From assembly GCF_022832975.1 (NCBI RefSeq), contig NZ_CP094846.1, forward strand, positions 1,275,501 to 1,339,500: 64,000 nucleotides of DNA, read 5' to 3'. The translations under genes were made by a program, and so were the position numbers. The stretch is from Ornithobacterium rhinotracheale. GTDB taxonomy: Bacteria > Bacteroidota > Bacteroidia > Flavobacteriales > Weeksellaceae. A model generated the notes under the pieces. The model saw only the letters and a list, made by a program, of their open reading frames with translations. It did not search any database and was not told the DNA's origin. Positions 25,849 to 35,751 of the stretch are shown here, piece by piece (positions within the stretch are counted from its first letter, which is position 1; each line of letters opens with the position of its first letter).

Positions 25849-26445
25849 TTATTTAGAAGTGTAAACAACTTTTGTATCACCTTGAACATACTCAGCAGTG
25901 TTATCACCTTTGTTTGTCCAAGTTGTGGTGTCATCTTTGTATTCAGCACCTTTGGCCCAAGCTTGAGTTTGTGGCAAAACAGTTGCTTGCCCATCTTGCT
26001 CTAATTTTACGAATAACTTATCTCCTTCGCTGTAGTAAGTAGCTTTGATATCTGTAGCACCTTCAGCAGAATACTCGTAAGAAAGCGGGCTGATTAATGT
26101 ATAAGCCACTTCGCTTCCTATCTTATTTAAAGTTGATTCGTTTCCGTTTAGGCTTAAGGTATAAGCATCGTTGCTGTATACTTCACCTTCTTTTTTTAAC
26201 TCAACTGGCTCAGCATCACCTACTTTTAAAGTAGCAGTTTCACCTTTTACCTCTGCAGTAACAAAGTCTCCAGTGTCGCTAGCTTTAAATACATAAGGGA
26301 TAACATCTGCAGCTGCAGCTTCCTCAGCTTGTTGTACTTGTTCTGTTGTAGTTGTGTTCTCTTCTTGCACAGCTGCATTATCTTTTTTAGAACAGCTAAA
26401 TACCAAAATGCTCGCAAATGTGATTGCTAAAACTGATTTTTTCAT
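25849..26445 (-). CDS. Lipoprotein of unknown function
   Basis: 198 residues with a lipoprotein signal ending LVFSC (Cys18) and a Lys/Asp start of the mature part. An Ala/Glu/Thr/Gln-rich linker (about 25-45) precedes a beta-rich domain with repeated short strands (GETATLKVGDAEPVELKK, YTLSLNGNESTLNKI), compatible with a MliC-like or small beta-sandwich fold. I do not recognise the family. Own terminator, transcribed alone. Confidence 0.65.
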   Translation of the reverse strand: MKKSVLAITFASILVFSCSKKDNAAVQEENTTTTEQVQQAEEAAAADVIPYVFKASDTGDFVTAEVKGETATLKVGDAEPVELKKEGEVYSNDAYTLSLNGNESTLNKIGSEVAYTLISPLSYEYSAEGATDIKATYYSEGDKLFVKLEQDGQATVLPQTQAWAKGAEYKDDTTTWTNKGDNTAEYVQGDTKVVYTSK

Positions 26446-26592
26446 TTTTCTTGTAATTTTGAATTAATAATTGTTTTAAATTTTAGTTAAACGCAAATCA
26501 TCAATATCAATTTTTAATTTTAATTTGACAATTTATCCCAACCCAGTACATTTTTTGTACCAAAAATGAATGAGGCAATAAACTTTATTGCT

Positions 26593-26600
26593 TATCTTTG
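26593..26600 (+). promoter_or_regulatory. -7 promoter element of prfC
   Basis: TATCTTTG 19 bases before the ATG at 26620 and inside the upstream extension of the frame, supporting the shorter start. No clear -33 box. Confidence 0.45.
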
Positions 26601-26619
26601 TGCCAAATTTATAGTTAAA

Positions 26620-28212
26620 ATGTCTAAACTGCTTGAAAAAGAGATAAATAAAAGGAAAACTTTTGGGATAATTTCACACCCAGATGCGGGAAAAACTACG
26701 CTTACAGAAAAGCTTTTGCTCTTCGGTGGAGCGATTCAGGAGGCGGGTGCGGTAAAATCCAACAAGATTAAAAAGTCTGCCACTTCCGATTTTATGGAAA
26801 TCGAACGCCAGAGAGGTATTTCCGTAGCAACTTCGGTGCTTGCTTTTGAATATAGAGATAAGAAAATCAATATTCTAGACACGCCTGGTCACAAGGATTT
26901 TGCCGAAGATACTTATCGCACACTCACTGCAGTAGATAGTGTGATTGTCGTGATAGATGTGGCAAAAGGGGTGGAGGAACAAACCGAAAAATTGGTAGAG
27001 GTTTGCCGTATGCGCAATATCCCGATACTAGTGTTTATCAATAAATTAGATAGAGAAGGGAAAGATGCCTTTGATTTGCTTGATGAGGTGGAGCAAAAAT
27101 TAAACCTTTCGGTTACGCCACTTTCTTGGCCAATTGGAATGGGGGAGCGTTTCCAAGGGATTTATAGCATTTACGAGAAAAACATTCAATTGTTTAGTGC
27201 TCAAAACAAACAAAAAGTGAGCGAAGCCATTGAGTTTGAAGATATCAACAATCCAGAATTAGATGAAATCATCGGAGAAGAAGCCGCTGAAACTTTGCGC
27301 GAAGAGCTTGATTTAATCGATGGGGTGTATCCTGCTTTTGATAGCGAAGCCTATTTAAAAGGCGAATTGCAGCCAGTGTTTTTTGGTTCGGCTTTAAATA
27401 ATTTTGGAGTAAAAGAATTACTCGATGCTTTTATAGATATTGCGCCAAATCCTATGCCCAAGCAGAGCGATACGCGTTTGGTGGAGCCAAATGAAGATAA
27501 ATTTACAGGTTTTGTGTTTAAAATTCATGCCAATATGGATCCTAAACACCGTGACAGATTGGCATTTGTGAAAGTGGTGTCAGGCAAATTTGAGAGAAAT
27601 AAGCCATATTTGCATGTTCGCCAAGACAAAAACTTGAAATTCAGTAGTCCAAATGCGTTTTTTGCGGACAAGAAGGAAATTATAGATGAAAGTTTCCCAG
27701 GCGATATCGTAGGATTACACGATACAGGAAATTTCAGAATTGGGGATACGCTTACCGAGGGCGAAAAATTGAATTTTAAAGGGATTCCGAGTTTCTCGCC
27801 AGAGCATTTTAGGTATGTAAACAATGCAGACCCGATGAAGGCAAAGCAGTTTGAAAAAGGGATAGACCAGCTAATGGACGAAGGGGTGGCTCAGCTCTTT
27901 ACTCTTGGATATAACAATCGTAAAATCATCGGTACCGTGGGAGCTTTGCAGTTTGAAGTAATCGAATATCGTTTGGAGCACGAGTACAACGCAAAAGTTA
28001 CTTACGAAAACATCAATATTCACAAGGCTTGCTGGGTGGAATGCGAAGACGAAAAATCAGAAGAATTCCAAGATTTCTTGCGTGTGAAACAGAAATATCT
28101 TGCAAGAGATAAATACAACCAGTTGGTGTTCTTGGCAGATAGTGCATTTACCATCCAAATGACACAACAAAAGTATCCAAGCATCCAATTGCACATGGTG
28201 AGTGAATTCTAA
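26620..28212 (+). CDS. prfC: Peptide chain release factor 3
   Basis: 530 residues from the ATG at 26620 (the frame is open from 26566 but a promoter element lies in that part). Translation GTPase that recycles RF1/RF2 from the ribosome. GTPase motifs: HPDAGKTTLTEKLL (G1, about 20-33), the switch I segment RGISVATSV, LDTPGHKDF (G3) and INKLDRE (G4). RF3-specific GAIQEAGAVK and the C-terminal YPSIQLHMVSEF are present. Confidence 0.96.
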   Translation: MSKLLEKEINKRKTFGIISHPDAGKTTLTEKLLLFGGAIQEAGAVKSNKIKKSATSDFMEIERQRGISVATSVLAFEYRDKKINILDTPGHKDFAEDTYRTLTAVDSVIVVIDVAKGVEEQTEKLVEVCRMRNIPILVFINKLDREGKDAFDLLDEVEQKLNLSVTPLSWPIGMGERFQGIYSIYEKNIQLFSAQNKQKVSEAIEFEDINNPELDEIIGEEAAETLREELDLIDGVYPAFDSEAYLKGELQPVFFGSALNNFGVKELLDAFIDIAPNPMPKQSDTRLVEPNEDKFTGFVFKIHANMDPKHRDRLAFVKVVSGKFERNKPYLHVRQDKNLKFSSPNAFFADKKEIIDESFPGDIVGLHDTGNFRIGDTLTEGEKLNFKGIPSFSPEHFRYVNNADPMKAKQFEKGIDQLMDEGVAQLFTLGYNNRKIIGTVGALQFEVIEYRLEHEYNAKVTYENINIHKACWVECEDEKSEEFQDFLRVKQKYLARDKYNQLVFLADSAFTIQMTQQKYPSIQLHMVSEF

Positions 28213-28248
28213 AAAAATAGGATTTTACTACATTTTTAAATATAAAAA

Positions 28249-28287
28249 AAACCGTTTCAAGCCAATTTTGAAACGGTTTCTTTTTTG
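28249..28287. terminator. Bidirectional terminator between prfC and susD
   Basis: Perfect 12-bp stem AAACCGTTTCAA / TTGAAACGGTTT with T runs on both outer sides. It serves the convergent prfC and SusCD operons. Confidence 0.85.
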
Positions 28288-28304
28288 GTTTTAAGTCTTA
28301 CAAA

Positions 28305-29630
28305 TTATTGCAAAAACGGATTTTCTTGTCGAGCGCTTTTTGGGAAAGCAATCGTATAGCGTGGGTCGTTTTTCTGCAATATTTTTTTCACATTGTTGTA
28401 GGTATGCGTGATTTCTTTTTGGTCGTTTCGGCGTAAATCAAACCAGCGATAGCCCTCGAAAGCTACTTCGCGTTGGCGTTCGTTCATGAATTCAGCCCAA
28501 AGTTTATCTCCACTCAAAGAATTTAATTTTTCACTGAATTTTTTAAAACCTTCCGCATTGTAGCGCTTTTCAGCCAATTGATTTAAAACTTTTTTGGCTT
28601 CGCCTTCTTTATTTAATTTCAAAAGTGCTTCCGCTTTTACGAGCATAATTTCTCCAATTCTAAAAGAACATTTAAAATCGGTATTATTGCCTTTTACCGT
28701 TTGGTATTTATCGCTGTCCTTTACTTGTGTATAATATAGCGAAAATCTTAAATCATCATTTTGGTCGTACAATTTAAGCAACTCATCGCTCACAAAAGCC
28801 AATTGTCTTACTTTGCTATCCACTGCATAATCCAGCGCCATGATGTTTTCGGGCGATTTAATTTGGTTGGGTAAAACGTTTTCTTCGTTGTGATTCAAAT
28901 CAAGCAAATTATTGTTTTTTGCTAAAACTTTGTTGGCATAATCCGTAGATTTTTGCCATTCGCCTTTGTATAATGCCACACGAGAAATCAGTGCATTGAG
29001 CGAAATTTTAGAAAAACGATATGGTGCCTTTTCATCGGCTTTTTCGTTTTGCATCAAACTTTCAGCTTTGGCTAAATCATCTTCAATCAAAGCATAAATT
29101 TTAGCAATGCTCTCCGGTCTGTTTTCTTTTTCCAAATCAGTAGTCAGCACAATCGGAACCCCTTTTTCATCGGTTTGCTGAGCATCGTAAGGTTTAGCAA
29201 AAAGATTTACCAACTCAAAATAGGTGTAGGCTCGCAATGCATGCGCTTCGGCAAGAAGCTGTTTTTGTTCCTCGTTGCTTTGCAATTCTCCCGTATGATT
29301 GATGACTTCGTTAGCGTAAAAAATGCTTCTGTATAAAAGATCGTAGCTGAATTCCGAAGTTTCGGCATCATAATCTCTGTCGTTCCAGAGGAAGATGTCT
29401 TTGTAATTATTGGCAGAAAAATCTTTGGGATTTATTTTTAACTCATCGGTGCGTACACTGGCTTTGCTTTTGGCATTGGGAAATGCATTGTAGCCCGAAG
29501 TGAGCAATTCACGATATTCTTGCAGAGTGCTCGGAATCACGCGATCTTTAGGCTGAATGTCTAAATAATCATCGCACGAAATCATTGCAAAAGATGAAAT
29601 AAGGCTTAATGTTATAAGTATTTTTTTCAT
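28305..29630 (-). CDS. SusD/RagB family outer-membrane lipoprotein
   Basis: 441 residues with lipoprotein signal (AMISC, Cys19) and the SusD/RagB opening CDDYLDIQPKDRVIPSTLQEY. Helical TPR-like region 80-220 and the C-terminal family signature EFMNERQREVAFEGYRWFDL. It forms the surface lid of the adjacent SusC channel and captures substrate. Third gene of the protease-SusC-SusD operon, 16 bases after susC. At 441 residues it is small for SusD. Confidence 0.93.
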   Translation of the reverse strand: MKKILITLSLISSFAMISCDDYLDIQPKDRVIPSTLQEYRELLTSGYNAFPNAKSKASVRTDELKINPKDFSANNYKDIFLWNDRDYDAETSEFSYDLLYRSIFYANEVINHTGELQSNEEQKQLLAEAHALRAYTYFELVNLFAKPYDAQQTDEKGVPIVLTTDLEKENRPESIAKIYALIEDDLAKAESLMQNEKADEKAPYRFSKISLNALISRVALYKGEWQKSTDYANKVLAKNNNLLDLNHNEENVLPNQIKSPENIMALDYAVDSKVRQLAFVSDELLKLYDQNDDLRFSLYYTQVKDSDKYQTVKGNNTDFKCSFRIGEIMLVKAEALLKLNKEGEAKKVLNQLAEKRYNAEGFKKFSEKLNSLSGDKLWAEFMNERQREVAFEGYRWFDLRRNDQKEITHTYNNVKKILQKNDPRYTIAFPKSARQENPFLQ

Positions 29631-29646
29631 GATTAAATTCTAATTT

Positions 29647-32600
29647 TTAAAATTGAAGATTAAACCCAACGGTTACCGATTTCTGAATAGGTTGTGCATA
29701 GATACTTCCGTAAGTTTCAGGGTCAAAATAGTTTTTGTGTTCATTGCTGATGACAAAAAGATTTCGCCCTTCTACCGTAAATTTTACATTAGAAATTCCC
29801 GCTTGTTTCACCCATTCTTTAGGGAAATCGTAGGCCAATCGGATGCTGGTAAATCTAAAATAGCTCATATCCTTAGCTAAATTTTGGAACGCATAATAGG
29901 TGTTCATATCATCTACGCCTCCAAACCAATTGTAGGCATTTCCTGCCTCAGGCGTATCACGACCGATGATTCTTGGCAAGTTGCTGCCTGTGTTTTCTGG
30001 TGACCAAGCATTCAAAATTTCGTTTTGGTAATTCTGCCCAGGGTCTACTTGCGTAAAGTTGTACGACGGCTGAGCCAGTACGGTTTTCTTAATCACAAAT
30101 GTTCCAGAAATGCCAAATTCAAAGTTTTTATAGCTAAAGTTATTTGATAATCCACCAAACCATTTCGGGCTGTTGTAGCCTTGGTATTGGAATAAAGCTA
30201 AACGCTGTGTTTCGTTCAAATTTGATTGAACGAAATATCCAGGCATAAAGGCTGCATAAGGATCTTCTAGAGCAAAGAAATCATTGGTAGAAACGATTTT
30301 TCCATCTTTTTCAAACACAGGTAATCCATCTTTGTCGAGTCCTGCAAAAGGCACTGTCCAGATTGCGTCGCTTGGTTTGTTTAAGCCCAAAGGTCTTTTC
30401 TGGTTCGGGCTTGGTTGCGCCGAGATTAATTCATTCTTATTCGTACTGATGTTAAATGAAGTAGTCCATCTAAAATCTTCGGTCGAGATGTTGGTTGTGT
30501 TGATTCCAATTTCAAAACCGCGATTGGTGATAGAGCCATAGTTAATCGGTGTGCTAGTAAATCCTGTTTCTTGTGGTAGATTTTTAAGCGTGATTAAATC
30601 TGTACTTTTTCTGTCGTACCAGTCTAAAACTAAATTTACGCGGTTTCTGAACAAGCCTAAATCCAATCCAAAACCTAAATTTTCTGTTTTTTCCCAACGC
30701 AATTTGTCGTTTGGTGGCGAAATCACCACAATCGTATTTTCTACATTGCCAGGCGTGATGCTCGCAGTAGAGTAGGTGCCGACTACAAATGGCGATGTGC
30801 TTTTGTCGATGTTTCCTTGGAATCCGTAAGAAGTTCTCAATCTTAAATTAGAAATCACATCTTTGGCAGGTTCAAAGAAAGCTTCGTTCGAAACATTCCA
30901 TGCACCCGCAACCGACCAGATTGGCAAATATTTATATTTTGGGTCTACACCAAATAAATTTGAACCATCATATCTCAAACTTCCAAACACGGTATAGCGA
31001 TTGTCGTATGTGTACGATGCTGTCCCGAAAAATGAAACATAAGCATTTTCGTACTCAAATTTTTTGAAAGGTCGATAATTTTCGTCCAACGCATCTGATG
31101 AATTTCTAAAAATCACAGGAATGTTGTTTAAATTTCTATCATTGTAACCAAATGTATTGGTATTGATGATTTCCTTTTTATCCTTTCTGATTTCAATCCC
31201 TGCTAAACCACTCAATTCGCTTTTGCCTATTTTTTTCTCTAGGTTTAGCGAGTTTCTCCACATGTAGTTGAAGAAATCCGTGCTGCTGTTTTTCAAAATT
31301 CCGCCCAGTGGCAACCAGTATTTATTGGTTTTTGTGCTGGAATCGTAATAGCGTGTTCCTGCCACATAAGCACGATTGTAGTATGAATTTTCGTTGGCGT
31401 ATTTTTCGCTGCGGTTTCGCTCAACTTGCAAGCCTAAAAGCGAGTTGAAGGTAATACCTTTAGTGATTTTGTATTCCAAATCGAAGTTAGACATCATTTG
31501 CAAAGTTTTCAGCGTGTTTTGGGTATTTTCACGCTCTTCAATAATATTGAATTTCACAAAATCTGAGTCCGTTCTTAAATTCGGATTGATGTTTTCGTCA
31601 TAGGCATAGCTTCCATCTGCATTGTAAATCAATTGGTACGGATTCACCACTCTTGAGTAATAATTAGGATTGGTAAATGCGCCGGCATCGGTCAAATATT
31701 TATTTTGTATGATTGAAGCTCCCAAAATAGAAACGCCTAATTTGATTTTATCATTGATTTTAAAATCATCTTTTAAAGTTAAATTAAAACGCTTAAAACC
31801 TACCTGTTGCAAAGAAGCTTTCTCATCATAATAGCCCAGCGAGAAATAATAATTATTTCTATCTCCGCCTCCTGAAATCGACGCAGAATACTGCTGGTTG
31901 ATCGATGTGCGATATAATTCCTTCCACCAATCAATTTGGTTATTTCTAAGTGCATTGATTTTAGCCAAAGTCTCGGCTGAAAGTCCTTTGCCGTTTTTAT
32001 AATTATCAAGTTCGTTGGCAGCCGAAATGATTCTTGCTACATCGCCGTTTCCGCTTCTAAAACTTAAATCTTTTCTTTTAGCCAAAGATAATTCAAAATC
32101 TACTTTTTCATTAGTATCTAAAAGATTGATTCGATTGAAATCTGGCATAAAGTTGATGAAAGTATTGGCGGTAATATTGATGTTTAAATTTCCTTTTTTA
32201 CCACGCTTTGTTACCACATTGATTACTCCATTTGCTGCACGTGCTCCATAGATGGATGTTGCCGAAGCATCTTTTAAAATGGTGATAGACTCAATGTCAT
32301 CTGGGTTAAGTCCTGCAATTGAGTAGTTTCTTAAATCATCAAGGTTGTTTTTATCTTTCAAGTTTGGGACATCGTTACCTTCCATTGGCACGCCGTCAAT
32401 CACCCATAGCGGATCTTTCACTCCATTGAGCGATGAATTTCCTCGAATCTGAATGCTTGAAAGTTGCCCAGGTGATCCCGTTTGTGGTGTGATTGAAACT
32501 CCTGCAGCTTGTCCTTGCAACATTTGGTCTACGCTGGAAACCCCTTTTTGATTGATTTTATCCATTGAAATATCTACCACAGAAGAGGTCAATTTTCTTT

Positions 32601-32982
32601 TTTCGATTTTTTGGTAGCCCGTAGCTACGACTTCTTTTAGATTTAAATCATCAAAAACGCTTCTCAATACTACATGATATACGCTTTTGCTTGTTAAATC
32701 AATAGTTTCGGTATCGAACCCATCATAGCCAAAAGTCAATTTTTTAGCACTTTTAGGCACTTCGAGGTTGAAGTTTCCATGGTCATCGGTTATGGTGCCT
32801 AGTGCATTGTTGCTTATGGTGCCATCGGTTACTTTTTCGCCCACCACCGAGTTGGGCACATACACAGAGGCACCCACTATAGGGTACCCTTGTTTGTCTT
32901 TCACAGTTCCGCTAATGATACGGTTTTGTGCATACAATACCATAGGCAATACAATTGCCACAGGTAAAATTATTTTTTTCAT
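29647..32982 (-). CDS. SusC/RagA family TonB-linked outer-membrane transporter
   Basis: 1111 residues: signal peptide, a carboxypeptidase-like regulatory domain (about 22-110, ISGTVKDKQGYPIVGASVYV), plug domain with the SusC signature (MLQGQAAGVSI, QIRGNSSLNGVKDPLWVIDG) and a 22-strand barrel ending in an aromatic residue (VTVGFNLQF). It imports large nutrients powered by TonB-ExbBD. Its operon partner protease suggests peptides as substrate, as with RagAB of Porphyromonas; this is inference. It lies 20 bases after the protease gene. Confidence 0.94.
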   Translation of the reverse strand: MKKIILPVAIVLPMVLYAQNRIISGTVKDKQGYPIVGASVYVPNSVVGEKVTDGTISNNALGTITDDHGNFNLEVPKSAKKLTFGYDGFDTETIDLTSKSVYHVVLRSVFDDLNLKEVVATGYQKIEKRKLTSSVVDISMDKINQKGVSSVDQMLQGQAAGVSITPQTGSPGQLSSIQIRGNSSLNGVKDPLWVIDGVPMEGNDVPNLKDKNNLDDLRNYSIAGLNPDDIESITILKDASATSIYGARAANGVINVVTKRGKKGNLNINITANTFINFMPDFNRINLLDTNEKVDFELSLAKRKDLSFRSGNGDVARIISAANELDNYKNGKGLSAETLAKINALRNNQIDWWKELYRTSINQQYSASISGGGDRNNYYFSLGYYDEKASLQQVGFKRFNLTLKDDFKINDKIKLGVSILGASIIQNKYLTDAGAFTNPNYYSRVVNPYQLIYNADGSYAYDENINPNLRTDSDFVKFNIIEERENTQNTLKTLQMMSNFDLEYKITKGITFNSLLGLQVERNRSEKYANENSYYNRAYVAGTRYYDSSTKTNKYWLPLGGILKNSSTDFFNYMWRNSLNLEKKIGKSELSGLAGIEIRKDKKEIINTNTFGYNDRNLNNIPVIFRNSSDALDENYRPFKKFEYENAYVSFFGTASYTYDNRYTVFGSLRYDGSNLFGVDPKYKYLPIWSVAGAWNVSNEAFFEPAKDVISNLRLRTSYGFQGNIDKSTSPFVVGTYSTASITPGNVENTIVVISPPNDKLRWEKTENLGFGLDLGLFRNRVNLVLDWYDRKSTDLITLKNLPQETGFTSTPINYGSITNRGFEIGINTTNISTEDFRWTTSFNISTNKNELISAQPSPNQKRPLGLNKPSDAIWTVPFAGLDKDGLPVFEKDGKIVSTNDFFALEDPYAAFMPGYFVQSNLNETQRLALFQYQGYNSPKWFGGLSNNFSYKNFEFGISGTFVIKKTVLAQPSYNFTQVDPGQNYQNEILNAWSPENTGSNLPRIIGRDTPEAGNAYNWFGGVDDMNTYYAFQNLAKDMSYFRFTSIRLAYDFPKEWVKQAGISNVKFTVEGRNLFVISNEHKNYFDPETYGSIYAQPIQKSVTVGFNLQF

Positions 32983-33002
32983 AGATTTTAAAAAATAAAT
33001 TT

Positions 33003-35540
33003 TTATTTTAAATTTAATGCTTCTTTAATTCTGATTATTAAATCGTTATAGTGGTTTCTAGTTTCGGTGTCAAAGGTTTTGATGCGTTTAATTCTTTGCA
33101 AAACCGCTAGAAGTTCGCCACGCTTGTACGAGGCTACTTCAGACACACGCACCATAGATTTATAATTTAAATTAATTTGATTTTCTGGCATGTCTAGATG
33201 CTCGCAGCCCATATGCAGTGGTGCATAAATTGAATTGATTTTGTATTTATTAGTTTTGTCAAATAAGTTTTTGTTGTCTACAATTAGGGCATCTACATAG
33301 TTTTTCTGTGTCATGCGTTGGTAAATATCCAATTTTGAACGCATAGGAAAAACTTCGCCTCGCAAGTATTCAAACATTTTTTTCACAGTCATTCCTTTGT
33401 AGCCTGGTTGATTAAACTCGTTGTCGAGCAATCTTAATAATCTACCATTTTCAAATAAATGATAAATGACAGAATATTGTTTTTCGCGAGCCAATGAGTA
33501 AGTGGATTCTTGCTGATAGCCCATTGGCGTGCTTCTGATTGGTTTTACTTTTTGTAAAATTTGCTCATCATTGAACAGCCAAGTCGGGATTGTAATCGCA
33601 TTTTTCACCAAATATTCTAAAGCTTCTTGCTGAATTTCGTAAGGTACAGGCGTGAAAGTTTTCTGCCTATCGCCATACACAGATGGGGTGATGTAGATAC
33701 CCCCTACATTGCTTAGAACATGGAAGTTATAAGCCTGCCATTGATTGATGATAGTCATGTAGAACTTGCCCGCTTCGGTGTAATCTTCTTGTTGGTTAAG
33801 ATTCCAATCTAGTATGTGTAGCATGGTTTTTCTCAAGTTGATTAAACCATAGGAACTTGCTTTCATCGCATTATTTCCTAGATCTTCACTTTGAGATCGC
33901 GGGTCTATAATTTCGTTGCTAGACTGTTGTGCTCCATAAAAATAAAGCGGGTCTCCAGCGTGTTTTGCAATCCATGTTTCGTTGATTTTTTTATCGTGGA
34001 AAGGATTTTCTGTTGGAGTCCAGCGGTATCCCCAAGCGATGGCATATTTATCATAAACTCCGATTTCTGGCGTAATTTGCTTTACGCCATCTCCTTCTTG
34101 TGCCACATAATTAAATCGAGCATAATCCATGATTGATGGTGCTGTTCCCCCCATTTTTGAAGTGAAAGAAGGCGAGCGCAAGGAATCCACAGGATATGCA
34201 AATGATGATCCCATGTTGTGCATCAACCCAAAAGTGTGTCCTATCTCGTGCGAAGAAACAAAGCGAATTGCATTGCCCATTACTTGCTCTGGGAAAGGTA
34301 ATTTACGCACTTGCGGATCTATGATTCCAGTTTGTACGCGCATCCAGTTGCTTAAAAGCGTCATTACATTGTGCCACCAAATCACATCAGCCTCGATGAT
34401 TTCTCCCGAACGAGGATCCACTACAGATGGTCCCATGGCATTGGCTTTGTCTGATGCGGCATAACTTAAAACAGAATATCTCACATCATCAATGTCAAAA
34501 TCATCTTTATTTTCTTTGTTTAGTAATTTAGCCTCTACAGCATTTTTAAACCCAGCAGCTTCAAACGCCACATTCCAATCCAAGATTCCTTGCATGATGT
34601 ATGGAACCCATTGAGGTGGAGTAGAAGGATCAATATAGTAAACGATTTTCTTTTTAGGCTCAACCAATTTTCCTTTTAAGTAATCATTAATTTCGTCGTC
34701 TTTTGGTTCCAAACGCCAGCGGGTGATAATTTTTCTTTTATCCACTTGCTGTTGCATATCGGTGTAGTACCATTTTGGCTCGTTGAAAAATCCCACGCGC
34801 TCGTCATAAAAACGCTCTTTCATCGGTTTTTCTGGAAGTAAAACAAGGTTTGATGTTACATCGATGGTAATATTAACTTTGCTTTTGCCCTCCGTAATTT
34901 TAGACGACAAAACAGACTTAATCACAATATTCTGCGGAAAAGATTTGGTTTCACTTATAAAAGATAAATCCTTGTTTACACTTCCTCCTAATCCTAAGTT
35001 GTTTAATAAATCATTGAAAGAAGTATTTGAGCCATCAAATACTTTATTCACTTTCACAACAACCGCTGTAGAATCCTTATTAAAGGCTTCGATTTTAAAA
35101 GACTCGAAAATAGATTCGTTGTAGTTCACTGCTACCGATTTAGAGATGGCATCAGCGGTGTCTACTTGGATTTTTGGGTCAAAAGATTTTACCCAAACTT
35201 TTTTATTCTTTTTACCTTTGTAGAAACGGAGCAGGATATTTTGATAATTCATTCCGCGGTTGATTCCTGCATCGTTTAATTCACTACCCACAGATGAAAT
35301 TTTATTAACAATCAACATATCTTTTCCCATTAATGAATCAGGGATTTCAAAATATAAATTGTCATCTTTTTCAATTACGGTAAAAAGCCCTTTTTTTAAG
35401 ACAGCGTCTTTCACGATTTTATTGTAAGTCGTAATGGTGTCTTTCACCTTTTTTTCATCATTTTTCTTGTCTTCAGATTTCTTTTGCCCAAAAGCAATTC
35501 CTAGCGTAAGCAAAAAACTAAAAAAGATTTTTATTTTCAT
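33003..35540 (-). CDS. Secreted zinc-dependent metalloprotease (DUF5117/DUF4953 metzincin)
   Basis: 845 residues with signal peptide (residues 1-18, ending GIAFG). Metzincin zinc site HEIGHTFGLMH at 431-441 and a Met-turn in APSIMDYARF near 470. N-terminal DUF5117-type beta domain (about 40-240) and a long C-terminal domain. No T9SS C-terminal sorting domain is apparent, so it may stay in the periplasm or surface through another signal. First gene of the operon with SusC and SusD, so it probably produces the peptides they take up. Confidence 0.9.
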   Translation of the reverse strand: MKIKIFFSFLLTLGIAFGQKKSEDKKNDEKKVKDTITTYNKIVKDAVLKKGLFTVIEKDDNLYFEIPDSLMGKDMLIVNKISSVGSELNDAGINRGMNYQNILLRFYKGKKNKKVWVKSFDPKIQVDTADAISKSVAVNYNESIFESFKIEAFNKDSTAVVVKVNKVFDGSNTSFNDLLNNLGLGGSVNKDLSFISETKSFPQNIVIKSVLSSKITEGKSKVNITIDVTSNLVLLPEKPMKERFYDERVGFFNEPKWYYTDMQQQVDKRKIITRWRLEPKDDEINDYLKGKLVEPKKKIVYYIDPSTPPQWVPYIMQGILDWNVAFEAAGFKNAVEAKLLNKENKDDFDIDDVRYSVLSYAASDKANAMGPSVVDPRSGEIIEADVIWWHNVMTLLSNWMRVQTGIIDPQVRKLPFPEQVMGNAIRFVSSHEIGHTFGLMHNMGSSFAYPVDSLRSPSFTSKMGGTAPSIMDYARFNYVAQEGDGVKQITPEIGVYDKYAIAWGYRWTPTENPFHDKKINETWIAKHAGDPLYFYGAQQSSNEIIDPRSQSEDLGNNAMKASSYGLINLRKTMLHILDWNLNQQEDYTEAGKFYMTIINQWQAYNFHVLSNVGGIYITPSVYGDRQKTFTPVPYEIQQEALEYLVKNAITIPTWLFNDEQILQKVKPIRSTPMGYQQESTYSLAREKQYSVIYHLFENGRLLRLLDNEFNQPGYKGMTVKKMFEYLRGEVFPMRSKLDIYQRMTQKNYVDALIVDNKNLFDKTNKYKINSIYAPLHMGCEHLDMPENQINLNYKSMVRVSEVASYKRGELLAVLQRIKRIKTFDTETRNHYNDLIIRIKEALNLK

Positions 35541-35560
35541 TTTATAAAAAAATTAGTTCG

Positions 35561-35568
35561 CAAAGGTA
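35561..35568 (-). promoter_or_regulatory. -7 element of the protease-SusCD operon
   Basis: TACCTTTG on the minus strand, 20 bases before the ATG at 35540. The -33 box is unclear. Confidence 0.4.
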
Positions 35569-35635
35569 TGAATTTTTTAATTAATGTAATGAATGGCTAA
35601 AGTCCTCAAATACGATGATTTAAATATTACGAAAA

Positions 35636-35659
35636 AAGGAATCCAATTTTAGATTCCTT
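35636..35659 (-). terminator. Terminator of sufS
   Basis: 8-bp stem AAGGAATC / GATTCCTT, minus strand continues with T6; about 90 bases after the sufS stop. Confidence 0.65.
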
Positions 35660-35751
35660 AAAATAATTGATTTTTATTGTTGATTTTTTAAAAATCGTTT
35701 CAAAACAAGGTTTTGAATTTAAAAATACTAAAAAAAATATTTTTGAAAACT

